A DNA stretch of 64,000 bases from positions 1 to 64,000 of the forward strand of contig NZ_BMNB01000015.1 in NCBI RefSeq assembly GCF_014646235.1, given 5' to 3'. A program made the position numbers and the translations under genes. Position 1 is the stretch's first letter. The number at the start of each line of letters is the position of its first letter. This document shows positions 48,099-56,035 of this stretch, piece by piece. The stretch is from Micromonospora sonchi (GTDB taxonomy: Bacteria; Actinomycetota; Actinomycetes; Mycobacteriales; Micromonosporaceae). The notes beneath the pieces were generated by a model. That model was given only the letters and a program-made list of their open reading frames with translations. It searched no databases and was not told the DNA's origin.

Positions 48099-50246
48099 TC
48101 AGTCGGCCGTGCGGCCGTGGTGGCGCAGCAGGACCACGCCGCTGCGGAACGCCCCGCTGGCCCGGATGTCCCGGGTGGTCGTCTCGACCAGCAGGGCGTC
48201 GATCGACCGCGCGGCCAGCGCCGCCAGCACCGCAGCCCGGCCGGTGCCGGCCGGGGCGCCGGCGCCGGTGACGCCGGTCGTGGTGATGCCGGTGATGAGC
48301 GTCGCCGGATCGAAGTCCCGCAGCACCGGGTCGCCGAGGTCGGCGTCGATCCCCTCGAAGTGCCGCACCTGGACGCGGCCGACCGCGTCCAGTGCGGCGG
48401 CCAGCCGGGTGGCAACCGGGTCGAACCCGCCGGCCAGCGCCCACTGGCGATCCCCGCCGGGCAGCTCGGCGACGGCGAGCACCGCGTGCGCGGGCTCGGC
48501 TCCGGCCAGCGACAGGACCGACAGCCGGCAGCCGAAGCGGTGCGCCGCCTTGACCACGAAGGCGGTGTCGTCGTCGCGGACCAGGTCCTCCTCGCTCACC
48601 GACCGGAGCCCGGACCGGCCGCGGATGGCGCTGATCAGCGCATGGTAGGCGAGCGCGTCGGCCAGGCCCTGGTCGATCACGCCGTCGAGGGTGGCGGCGA
48701 CGGCCGCGCCGGCCACCGTCGGCTCGACCCAGTCCTCGGCGCCCCGGCCGGTGGTGGGCAGGGCCAGTGCGGCGGGCACCCAGACCCGCTCCTCGCGGCC
48801 CAGCACCGTGGCGGGCAGCCACCGCCGCCGGGGGTCGTCGGGCGGCCCACCGACCGCCGTGTCCAGCTGCGTCCACGGCACCGGGTGCTCGCCGCGCTCG
48901 CGCAGTTCGGCCGCGGCCGCCGTCACCGCGCCGGTCGGGTCGGCGTACCGGGCCACATGGTCGCGGACCGCCGCCCGGTACGCGGCGAGCCGGGCACCCA
49001 TCACGGTGTGTACGTCGAAGGCGCTCACCTCGCGCGGCCCGCGCCGGCCGGGCAGCCGCAGCCGGGCCGTCTTGAGCGGCGCCTGCTCCAGCGGGTCGTC
49101 GACGAACCGGGTGAACACTCCGGCGTTCGGCGCCACCAGCACCTCGGCGCGCTGGTACGTCTCGTCGTCCGAGCCGTCGGACGGCTCGACCGCGGGCACC
49201 TCGACGTGCCGGCAGACCGGGCATGCGGGGTGTGGCAGCACCCGTTCCCGGGTGGATTCCAGGGTGGTCGCGTCGAGCAGGAGCACCCCGGCGGCCGTGT
49301 CCGGCGCGAGGGCGCCGGTCAGCACCCGGAAGAGCTCGAACGCGGCGGCGTTGCCCAACATCCGCCCGGTCACCTCGGGCAGGTTCCCGGGTGCGCCGGC
49401 CTCGGCGCCGACTGCGAGGTGGCGCCAGAACTCGGCCGAGGCCGCCGGGTCGGCGGCGGCGGTGAGCCGGAGCTGGGCGCAGAGCCAGCAGGGTGTCTGC
49501 CCCGCCGTGACGGTCGGCCCGACCACCGCACGGTCGTCGTCCCAGATCACCGGCACCAGCAGTGGACCGTCCCGGTGGCAGGCGCGGGACAGCTCGGCGA
49601 GGCGGGCCAGGCCGCTCGGCCCGGTGCAGTAGACCACCGCGTCCGCGCCGGCCGCGGTCACCGGTCCGGCGTGGACGGTGACCGCGGTGGGCAGCCCGTC
49701 GGCCCGTAGCTCCGCCAGGTCGGGGCGCAGCGCCTCGGCGTACCGTTGCGGATCGTCGTCCGGGTACAGGTCCAGCGTCAGGCACCCGTTGCGGAGCAGA
49801 CCGCGGGCCGCCGCGAGCAGGGCCGCTCCCCCGCCGCCGAGCGCCACCCGGGCGTGATGGAACCGCAGGAACCGGCCGGTGGGGTCGTCGGCGAAGTGGT
49901 CGACGAACTCGATCTGGGCGGCGAACCGGCGGGCCAGCGGCTCGGCCAGTTCGGTGCGGTCACCGACGTCCTTGGCGAATCCGCGCGCGATCAGCGCGCG
50001 GACCAGGGTGAGCACGGTCTGCCGCTGCGCCGGCTCGAGGGCCTCGGTGAGCTTCGCCAGCGTGTGCTCGCCGGTGAGGTACGGGCTCAGCGAGGTCAGC
50101 CAGCGGAAGGCGGTCTTGCCCTTGATCAGGAAGGCGCTGTCCGGTCCGCGCAGGTACGCACCGGTGGGCGCGTCCAGGAAGACCACGTCGTGCCGGAGCT
50201 TCGGCCGCGTTCCAAGAGTCTCTCCGGCGTCCGGCAGCACGCTCAT
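48099..50246 (-). CDS. RRE-containing ThiF/E1-like cyclodehydratase partner (leader-binding)
   Basis: Protein of 715 residues from ATG 50246, chosen because ATAGGAGC lies upstream; an ATG 33 bp earlier has none. Residues 15-110 have the PqqD/RRE character (HDVVFLDAPTGAYLRGPDSA, FRWLTSLSPYLTGEHTLAKL). Residues 125-345 are E1-like with cysteines C253/C256 (TPCWLC) and C342/C345 (ACPVC). The final 370 residues (EQAPLKTARLRL, FDVHTVMGARLAAYRAAVRD) are less clear and might be a degenerate YcaO-like domain. Such proteins (TbtF-type) capture the precursor leader and present the core to the YcaO enzyme. It is the first gene of the operon. Confidence 0.85.
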   Translation of the reverse strand: MSVLPDAGETLGTRPKLRHDVVFLDAPTGAYLRGPDSAFLIKGKTAFRWLTSLSPYLTGEHTLAKLTEALEPAQRQTVLTLVRALIARGFAKDVGDRTELAEPLARRFAAQIEFVDHFADDPTGRFLRFHHARVALGGGGAALLAAARGLLRNGCLTLDLYPDDDPQRYAEALRPDLAELRADGLPTAVTVHAGPVTAAGADAVVYCTGPSGLARLAELSRACHRDGPLLVPVIWDDDRAVVGPTVTAGQTPCWLCAQLRLTAAADPAASAEFWRHLAVGAEAGAPGNLPEVTGRMLGNAAAFELFRVLTGALAPDTAAGVLLLDATTLESTRERVLPHPACPVCRHVEVPAVEPSDGSDDETYQRAEVLVAPNAGVFTRFVDDPLEQAPLKTARLRLPGRRGPREVSAFDVHTVMGARLAAYRAAVRDHVARYADPTGAVTAAAAELRERGEHPVPWTQLDTAVGGPPDDPRRRWLPATVLGREERVWVPAALALPTTGRGAEDWVEPTVAGAAVAATLDGVIDQGLADALAYHALISAIRGRSGLRSVSEEDLVRDDDTAFVVKAAHRFGCRLSVLSLAGAEPAHAVLAVAELPGGDRQWALAGGFDPVATRLAAALDAVGRVQVRHFEGIDADLGDPVLRDFDPATLITGITTTGVTGAGAPAGTGRAAVLAALAARSIDALLVETTTRDIRASGAFRSGVVLLRHHGRTAD

Positions 50247-50291
50247 CTGGGCTCCTATGGCATCGACGTTGACAGTCATGAAAGTGACTAC

Positions 50292-50320
50292 ATGCTGCCC
50301 AAGGTCAACTCGCGAGTCAA
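50292..50320 (-). promoter_or_regulatory. Putative RiPP operon promoter with GTTGAC repeats
   Basis: On the minus strand TTGACT (50315-50320), a 17-bp spacer and CAGCAT (50292-50297) form a plausible promoter about 46 nt before the start codon. The -35 lies in GTTGACTCGCGAGTTGACC, a direct repeat of GTTGAC around the palindrome ACTCGCGAGT (50308-50317), which may be a regulator site. No start site data are available. Confidence 0.4.
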
Positions 50321-50700
50321 CAAACTCCGCTGAAAAGGTAATGCTGCCGGTGAATATCGCGGTCGTGACCTGCGGCTAAGACAAAACGTTCGTTCAGCCG
50401 CGCAGGTAGGGACTTCCGGCGCGGATCGGCCTCCGCTACCCTGTGGACGGTCGCTGGCTTGGCCCAGGTCAGACGCCCATTTGTGGCCACTGGCGCGGGG
50501 CGCGGACGCCGACCAGTGGCGCACCCGACCCCGGGAGCGCCACCGCCACCGACACCGGCTCGACTTTACGGACAGTTAATTGGTGACATGCAAGCAACCC
50601 ACCGTGGCGGTCGGGAATTCGAGGTACTTCACATGAGAATTCGAAGAAACCTACGTCACGGGCCCCCATTGCCCGATTTTCCGGTTACGGCGTCCCGTTG
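50321..50700 (+). promoter_or_regulatory. Divergent spacer before the ABC transporter genes
   Basis: 380 bp without a credible gene. A weak promoter candidate is TTCCGG-17-TACCCT at 50414-50442. Close to the transporter start there is a direct repeat GAATTCGA at 50615-50622 and 50637-50644, 22 bp apart (two helical turns), suitable for a dimeric or tandem-binding regulator. The stretch is less GC-rich than its neighbours. Confidence 0.35.
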
Positions 50701-51693
50701 ATGGACGACCGTTTCGCCATCGAACTGGAGGCCGTCACCAAGCGTTATCAGGGCGGGGTCACGGCGGTCGACGGCCTCGACCTTCGGGTGCGCGAGGGCG
50801 AGGTGCTCGGCTTCCTGGGGCCGAATGGGGCCGGCAAGACGACCACCATGCGCATGCTGGTCGGGCTCGTCCGGCCGAGCAGCGGGCACATCCGGGTGTT
50901 GGGGCAGCCGCCGGGCACGCCGGGCCAACTGGCCCGGGTGGGTGCGCTGATCGAGTCGCCCGCCTTCTACCCACACCTGTCCGGCCGGGACAACCTCCGG
51001 CTGGCGGCCCGGTACGCCGGCATGCCGGACAGCGCCGCCGACCGGGTGCTGTCCGAGGTGGGCCTCAGCGACCGCGCCGGGTCGCCGTACCGGACCTACT
51101 CGCTGGGCATGAAGCAGCGGCTGGGGGTGGCCACCGCGCTGCTCAAGGAGCCGATCCTGCTGATCCTCGACGAGCCGACCAACGGCCTCGATCCGGCAGG
51201 CGTCTCGGAGATGCGGGAATTGCTGCGCTCACTCGGGCAGCGGGGCCACACCGTACTGCTGTCCAGTCACGTCCTCGCCGAGGTGGAGCAGGTCTGCGAC
51301 CGGATCGCGGTCATCAACCGCGGCCGGCTGGTCGCCGAAGGCACGCCCGACGAGCTGCGGGGGGCGCTGGGCACCGGGATGCTGCTGATCGACGCCGAGC
51401 CGGTCGACCGGGCGGTCGCCTGCCTACGCGAGCACGACCTGGTCCGGGCGGTGGAAGCGGTCGACGGACGACTTCACGTCACCGCCGATCCAGCCCTGGC
51501 CGCCGAGCTCAACCGGCGGCTGGTAACCGCCGGGATCGACGTGCGGGAACTGCGCCCGCTGCGCCATTCGTTGGAGGAGGCCTTCCTGGAACTGACCGCA
51601 ACGCACCGGTCCGACGCCGCCGACGCCGACCGCGAGCAGAAGATCGCCGAGCCGACCGACGGGCCGGAAGTGACGACAGGAGCCAGCCGATGA
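50701..51693 (+). CDS. ABC exporter ATPase (DrrA-like), cluster export or immunity
   Basis: Protein of 330 residues. LGPNGAGKTTTMRML is Walker A, TYSLGMKQRLGVA the signature, ILLILDEPTNGLDPAG Walker B with catalytic Glu, SSHVLAEVEQ the H-loop. The C-terminal extension (residues 225-330) is of the DrrA/BcrA type, including LEEAFLELT. It should pair with the permease whose ATG overlaps its TGA by 4 bp. It is divergent from the RiPP operon with 450 bp between, so it probably exports the product or protects the producer. It could equally be a bacitracin-type resistance pump unrelated to the product. Confidence 0.88.
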   Translation: MDDRFAIELEAVTKRYQGGVTAVDGLDLRVREGEVLGFLGPNGAGKTTTMRMLVGLVRPSSGHIRVLGQPPGTPGQLARVGALIESPAFYPHLSGRDNLRLAARYAGMPDSAADRVLSEVGLSDRAGSPYRTYSLGMKQRLGVATALLKEPILLILDEPTNGLDPAGVSEMRELLRSLGQRGHTVLLSSHVLAEVEQVCDRIAVINRGRLVAEGTPDELRGALGTGMLLIDAEPVDRAVACLREHDLVRAVEAVDGRLHVTADPALAAELNRRLVTAGIDVRELRPLRHSLEEAFLELTATHRSDAADADREQKIAEPTDGPEVTTGASR

Positions 51694-52532
51694 TCGCCTC
51701 GGTGCGGGCAGCCTGGTTTGCCGATCGCCGGCGGCCAGCGGTGTGGACGGTCACCGCGACCTGGACCATCCTCGCCCTCGCGTTCGGCATCGGCATCCCG
51801 TACCTCGTACACCTGGGACTGGCCGGCGACCCGGAGCAGGCCGACGCCGCCGAGTCCCTGCTCGCCGCCGTCCTGCCGGGCCAGCTGGTCACCACCGGGA
51901 TCGGGCTGTTCCCACTCTTCGGGGGCGCCATCGTGGTCATCCTCGGCGCGTTGGTCGTCGGCAACGAGTACCGCTGGGGAACGCTGAACCTGATCTTCAC
52001 CCAGCGGCCTCGGCGTGGGCAGGTGCTAGCCGGGCACGCCGTCGTCCTGTGTGGCCTGACCCTGCTGATCGCGGTGCTCACCTTCGGCGCGCTGGCCCTG
52101 GTCACCGGCCTGCTCGCGATGGTGGAGGGGCGCGCGCCCGGCTGGCCACCCGCTGCGGACCTGGCCGGAGCGGTGGCGGCGGCCTGGCTGATCTGCACCG
52201 CGCACGCGAGTGTCGGCTGGTTCCTGGCCATCGCCTTCCGGAGCACCGCGACCGCGATCGCGGTCGGTCTGGTCTGGACGCTGGTCCTGGAGAACGCGAT
52301 CAGCGGGCTCGCCCTCGTCCTGAGCCCGCTGCAGCTGCTGCAGAAGGTCCTGCTGGCCCCCAGTTCCGGGGCGCTGGCCGGTGCCTTGGGCGCGCGCTCC
52401 CAGTTCGACGGGGGCACGCCCGGGGTGATGGAATCATCCAGTGCCCTGCTGCCGGTCATCGTCCTGCTCGGGTACACCCTGCTCATGTTCGGGCTGGGCA
52501 GCTGGCTGGCGGCGCGTCGGGACGTCAGCTGA
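51690..52532 (+). CDS. ABC-2 type permease of the exporter
   Basis: Protein of 280 residues with six membrane segments (TWTILALAFGIGIPYLV; LVTTGIGLFPLFGGAIVVIL; LTLLIAVLTFGALALVTGLL; AGAVAAAWLICTA region; VGLVWTLVLENAISGLALVL; LLPVIVLLGYTLLMFGLGS), as in ABC-2 permeases. The motif NEYRWGTLNLIFTQRPRRGQ near residue 90 is the typical cytosolic loop of this type. ATGA overlap with the ATPase gene. It forms the membrane part of an exporter, working as dimer. A bidirectional terminator follows at 52586. Confidence 0.85.
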   Translation: MIASVRAAWFADRRRPAVWTVTATWTILALAFGIGIPYLVHLGLAGDPEQADAAESLLAAVLPGQLVTTGIGLFPLFGGAIVVILGALVVGNEYRWGTLNLIFTQRPRRGQVLAGHAVVLCGLTLLIAVLTFGALALVTGLLAMVEGRAPGWPPAADLAGAVAAAWLICTAHASVGWFLAIAFRSTATAIAVGLVWTLVLENAISGLALVLSPLQLLQKVLLAPSSGALAGALGARSQFDGGTPGVMESSSALLPVIVLLGYTLLMFGLGSWLAARRDVS

Positions 52533-52585
52533 GACGTTACAAAACCTCGTCCGCCGCCATCCCGAGCGGTGAACTGACCCTGTGC

Positions 52586-52621
52586 GGCGGCGACCCGGCC
52601 CTCCCCGGCCGGGTCGCCGCC
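52586..52621. terminator. Bidirectional terminator between exporter and sugar-acid operon
   Basis: Perfect 15-bp stem GGCGGCGACCCGGCC with its complement and loop CTCCCC, placed between convergent genes ending at 52532 and 52637. Confidence 0.75.
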
Positions 52622-52636
52622 TGCCGTGCCCGCAGG

Positions 52637-53200
52637 TTACCGGGGGTACGGCTGCCGCTCGGGCGCCGCCGGCACCCCACGCACCGGCAGGCCGAGCCGC
52701 TCGACCGCCGCGGCGACGAGCTCGTCCGTGGACAGCCGGAGGTCGAGCACGACACCGGGCTCGTCCGGCCGGAGCGGTTCCAGGGTCGCGGTCTGCGAGT
52801 CGAGCAGGCTCGCTGGCATGTATGGATGGGCCCGGGTCGACATTCGCGCCCGGATGACCTCGGTCGGCCCGGCCAGGTGCACGAAGTCCACGCTCGGCGG
52901 GCCCTGACGCAGCACCTCGCGGTAGGAGCGCTTGAGCGCCGAGCAGGCCAACACCGTCGACACGCCCTCCCGGTGGCGGGACGCCATCCAGCCGGCCAGG
53001 TCGCGCAGCCACGGCCAGCGGGCGTCGTCGTCCAGCGGTACGCCGGAGCGCATCCGGGCCACGCTGGCCTCGGAGTGGAACTCGTCCGCCTCGGCGAAGG
53101 TCAGCCCGGTCAGCCTGGCGATGCCCTGGGCCACGGTCGTCTTGCCCGCGCCAGACACGCCCATCACCACGACGTGCCGGGTCGACCGGTCACCAGTCAT
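52637..53200 (-). CDS. gntK: Gluconokinase
   Basis: Protein of 187 residues of the GntK/IdnK family. P-loop GVSGAGKTT at 14-22; EADEFHSEASVARMRSGVPL is the gluconate-binding block; VLACSALKRSYREVLRQG the CSALKR motif; HPYMPASLLDSQTATLEPL the lid. It phosphorylates D-gluconate to 6-phosphogluconate with ATP. Its ATG overlaps the ManD stop by 11 bp, placing it as the last gene of the operon. Gives entry of gluconate to the pentose phosphate or Entner-Doudoroff route. Confidence 0.92.
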   Translation of the reverse strand: MTGDRSTRHVVVMGVSGAGKTTVAQGIARLTGLTFAEADEFHSEASVARMRSGVPLDDDARWPWLRDLAGWMASRHREGVSTVLACSALKRSYREVLRQGPPSVDFVHLAGPTEVIRARMSTRAHPYMPASLLDSQTATLEPLRPDEPGVVLDLRLSTDELVAAAVERLGLPVRGVPAAPERQPYPR

Positions 53201-54419
53201 GGACCGTCCCGTCCATCAGCCGGTTGAACGGCAGGTACGCCGGCTGGTACGGGAACCGCGCGGCAGCCTCCTCGTCGAGTTCCACACCCAGGCCGGGCTG
53301 CTCGCCGGGGTGCAGGTAGCCGTCGGTGAAGGTGAACGACTGGCGGAACACCTCGTCGGTGAGCGGCCCGTGCCGCATGTACTCCTGGATGCCGAAGTTG
53401 TGGATGGCCAGGTCCAGGTGCAGCGCGGCGGCCATGCCGACCGGCGAGATGTCGGTCGGGCCGTGGATGCCCGACTTGATCTGGTACTGGGCGGCGAAGT
53501 CGAGCAGCTTGCGCATCGCGGTGATGCCCCCGGTGTGGGTGACGGCGGAGCGTACGTAGTCGATCAGCTGTTCCCGGATCAGGGTCTGGTAGTCCCACAC
53601 CGTGTTGAAGACCTCGCCGATCGCCAGCGGCGTGGTGGTGTGCTGGCGGACCAGCCGCAGCGCCTCCTGGTTCTCCGCCGGGGTGCAGTCCTCCAGCCAG
53701 AACAGGTCGTACGGCTCGAGGGCCTTGCCCAGCTTGGCGGCCTGGATCGGAGTCATCCGGTGGTGGCCGTCGTGCAGCAGCGGCAGCTCCGGACCGAACT
53801 CGTTGCGGACCGCCTCGAAGACGCCGGGCAGGTGCCGCAGGTACGCGCGGGTGTCCCAGTCCTCCTCGGCCGGCAGCGGGGTGCGCTGGGCCGGCTCGTA
53901 GTCGTACCGGGTGCCGTCGGTGCTCGGCTGGGCGGCGACCCCGTACACCGCGTTGATGCCGGGCACCGAGGTCTGCACCCGGATCGAGCGGAAGCCGAGT
54001 TCCAGGTGCGCGCGGATCGAGTCGAACAGCTCCGGCAGGTCCCGGCCCGAGGCGTGCCCGTACGCCATGATGCCGTTGCGCGACGCGCCGCCGAGCAGCT
54101 GGTAGAGCGGCATGCCGGCGGCCTTGGCCTTGATGTCCCAGAGCGCGACGTCCACCGCGGCGATGGCCGCCATGGTGACCGGGCCGCGCCGCCAGTACGC
54201 CGAGCGGTAGAGGAACTGCCAGGCGTCCTCGATCCGGTGCGCGTCCCGGCCGAGCAGCAGCGGGACGACGTGGTCGCGCAGGTACGAGGCGACGGAGAGT
54301 TCACGCCCGTTGAGGGTGCCGTCGCCCAGCCCGGTGATGCCGTCCTCGGTGGTGATCTTCAAGGTGACGAAGTTGCGGTCCGGACTGGAGACGATGACGT
54401 CGGCGGCGACGATCTTCAC
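53190..54419 (-). CDS. manD: D-mannonate dehydratase, enolase superfamily (ManD/RspA-type)
   Basis: Protein of 409 residues. NRNFVTLKI-like start (SSPDRNFVTLKITTEDGITG), GDGTLNGRELSVASYLRDHV, SAYWRRGPVTMAAIAAVDVA, LWDIKAKAAGMPLYQLLGG are hallmark ManD strings. LLHDGHHRMTP, LFWLEDCTPAENQE and IGEVFNT provide metal ligands. The enzyme dehydrates D-mannonate (some paralogues also D-gluconate, slowly) to 2-keto-3-deoxygluconate. The downstream KDG kinase and KDPG aldolase genes make that flow complete: mannonate to KDG to KDPG to pyruvate plus glyceraldehyde 3-phosphate. Confidence 0.9.
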   Translation of the reverse strand: MKIVAADVIVSSPDRNFVTLKITTEDGITGLGDGTLNGRELSVASYLRDHVVPLLLGRDAHRIEDAWQFLYRSAYWRRGPVTMAAIAAVDVALWDIKAKAAGMPLYQLLGGASRNGIMAYGHASGRDLPELFDSIRAHLELGFRSIRVQTSVPGINAVYGVAAQPSTDGTRYDYEPAQRTPLPAEEDWDTRAYLRHLPGVFEAVRNEFGPELPLLHDGHHRMTPIQAAKLGKALEPYDLFWLEDCTPAENQEALRLVRQHTTTPLAIGEVFNTVWDYQTLIREQLIDYVRSAVTHTGGITAMRKLLDFAAQYQIKSGIHGPTDISPVGMAAALHLDLAIHNFGIQEYMRHGPLTDEVFRQSFTFTDGYLHPGEQPGLGVELDEEAAARFPYQPAYLPFNRLMDGTVHDW

Positions 54420-54447
54420 GAGGGGTGCCTTTCTCAGCAGGTGATGC

Positions 54448-55401
54448 TCAGCGCAGGGTGGTGCCGGCGGCGCTGCCGGTGATCAGGGACAACTCGTCGC
54501 GGCGGGGCAGGCCCTCCCAGTCGCCGTGACCGGCGACCGCGAAGGCCCCGAGCGCCACCGCGCGCCGGAGCCGGTCGACGAGATCCAACCCGTCGAGGTG
54601 CCCGGAGAGGTAGCCGGCGGTGAAGGCGTCGCCCGCGCCGACGGTGTCCACGGCGGTGACCGGCACCGCCGGGACGTGCCGCACACCGTCGGCGGTGTGG
54701 GCGCGGGCACCGTCGGCGCCGAGCTTGACCAGCACCGTGCGCACGCCACCGCGGAGCAGGTCGGCCACGGCGGCGTTCTCGTCGGCGTCGGGCTCGGCGA
54801 CCAGGTCCAGCTCGTCGGCGGAGGCGACGACGACCGAGGCGTACCCGGCCAGTGGAGCCAGGGTCGACCGGGCCTGCTCCCGGGACCAGAGCCCGGACCG
54901 GTAGTTGACGTCCAGGCAGACCGGGATGCCGGACTCCGCCGCCGTCCGTACCGCCCAGGTCGCGGCGTCGCGGGCACTGTCGGACAGCGCCGGGGTGATC
55001 CCGGTCAGGTGCAGCAGGCGGGGGCCGGCCGCGAGCGGGGCGCGCAGGTCGTCGACGCAGAGCGCCGACCCCGCCGAACCGGCCCGGTGGTAGCGCACCC
55101 GGGACACGTCGGCGGTACGCCGCTCCAGGAACATCAGCCCCGACGGCCGGTCCGGGTCACGGCGGACCCCGGCGGTGTCGACGCCCTCGGCACGCAACTG
55201 CCGCAGTACGAACTCGCCCAGCTCGTCGTCGCTGACCCGGCCGACCCAGGCGGCCCGGTGACCGAGCCGGGCGAGGCCGATGGCCACGTTCGACTCGGCG
55301 CCGGCCAGGTGCATGGTCAGCGGCCCGCCGACGGCCAGCGGGCCGGACGAGCGCAGCGACACCAACGCCTCGCCGACGGTGAGCAAATCCAGGTCGCTCA
55401 T
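54448..55401 (-). CDS. PfkB-type sugar kinase, probably 2-keto-3-deoxygluconate kinase
   Basis: Protein of 317 residues. AGAESNVAIGLARLGHRAAW is the N-terminal ribokinase signature, DVNYRSGLW the substrate-lid region, and VDTVGAGDAFTAGYLSGHL the C-terminal PfkB signature with catalytic Asp. The RxxYYR-type block VRYHRAGSAGSAL resembles KdgK enzymes. Within the operon next to aldolase and dehydratase genes it should phosphorylate KDG (or KDGal) at C6. Its ATG overlaps the aldolase stop by 4 bp. Confidence 0.85.
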   Translation of the reverse strand: MSDLDLLTVGEALVSLRSSGPLAVGGPLTMHLAGAESNVAIGLARLGHRAAWVGRVSDDELGEFVLRQLRAEGVDTAGVRRDPDRPSGLMFLERRTADVSRVRYHRAGSAGSALCVDDLRAPLAAGPRLLHLTGITPALSDSARDAATWAVRTAAESGIPVCLDVNYRSGLWSREQARSTLAPLAGYASVVVASADELDLVAEPDADENAAVADLLRGGVRTVLVKLGADGARAHTADGVRHVPAVPVTAVDTVGAGDAFTAGYLSGHLDGLDLVDRLRRAVALGAFAVAGHGDWEGLPRRDELSLITGSAAGTTLR

Positions 55402-56033
55402 GACCGCACTCCGCGGACGGCTGCGAGGTAGGAGCGGGCGCGTTCGCGCAACGCGCCGAGGTCGCCGCCGGAGGCGGCGTCGCCCACCAGCGGGCCGCCG
55501 ACACCGACGGCGATCGCCCCGGCCGACAGGTAGGCGGGCAGCTCGGTCAGGCCCACCCCGCCGACCGCGACGAACGGGATGTCCGGGAACGGGTCGCGCA
55601 CCGCCTTCAGGTACGCCGGCCCGCCGACCGACGCCGGGAAGAGCTTCACCACGCTGGCCCCGAGCCGCACCGCCGTGTACGCCTCGGTGGGAGTGAGGGC
55701 GCCGGCCGCGACCGGCAGGCCCCGACGGGCCGCTTCGGCGATCGAGTCGACCACGGCCGGGGTGACCACGAACTGCGCGCCGGCCGCCACCACGTCGGCG
55801 ACGTCGGCGACGGTGAGCACCGTGCCGGCGCCGACGAACGTGTCGGCCGGGGCGCTCGCCCGGATGGCCGCGATGGCGTCGAGCGCCCCGGGGGTGGTCA
55901 GGGCCACCTCGACGATCGACACGCCCTCGGCGAGCAGGGCGGTGCCGGTGGCGATCGCGGCGGCGGTGTCGCTGCCCCGGATGACCGCCAGCAGCCGGGT
56001 GGCGGCGAGTTCGGCGGTGAGGTCGACAGCCAT
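55398..56033 (-). CDS. eda: KDPG/KDPGal aldolase
   Basis: Protein of 211 residues. RLLAVIRG start, E42 in SIVEVALTTPGAL and the Schiff-base Lys K130 in ASVVKLFPAS, with FVGAGTVLT and FVAVGGVGL phosphate-binding strands: all features of the class I KDPG aldolase. It splits 2-keto-3-deoxy-6-phosphogluconate (or galactonate) to pyruvate and glyceraldehyde 3-phosphate. The ATG at 56033 has GGAGTGG upstream and lies just after the DgoD stop; earlier GTG codons are possible. Confidence 0.9.
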   Translation of the reverse strand: MAVDLTAELAATRLLAVIRGSDTAAAIATGTALLAEGVSIVEVALTTPGALDAIAAIRASAPADTFVGAGTVLTVADVADVVAAGAQFVVTPAVVDSIAEAARRGLPVAAGALTPTEAYTAVRLGASVVKLFPASVGGPAYLKAVRDPFPDIPFVAVGGVGLTELPAYLSAGAIAVGVGGPLVGDAASGGDLGALRERARSYLAAVRGVRS

Positions 56034-56035
56034 GG

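Larger units (their letters stand above)
38407..52532. other. RiPP biosynthetic gene cluster (azole/dehydroamino acid, thiopeptide- or goadsporin-like)
   Basis: Nine leftward genes (M50 protease, SpaB_C, LanB, SagB, YcaO, three precursor-like genes, RRE-ThiF-like) and two divergent ABC transporter genes. Every enzyme needed for a linear azole peptide with dehydrated Ser/Thr is present: YcaO plus partner for cyclodehydration, SagB for oxidation, split LanB for glutamylation and elimination. No second SpaB_C, methyltransferase, P450 or dedicated regulator is seen in the window. Gene spacing is short or overlapping from the YcaO gene to the M50 gene, indicating one operon. Borders are set by the palindrome at 38264 and the bidirectional terminator at 52586. 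Confidence 0.88.

Noticed and set aside
47229..48271. Plus-strand open frames with Leu/Gln-rich sequence across the precursor genes
   Set aside because: They are the antisense image of Ser/Cys codons (AGC/TGC read as GCT/GCA and CTG/CAG); the minus frames have ribosome sites, shared leaders and fit the RiPP context.
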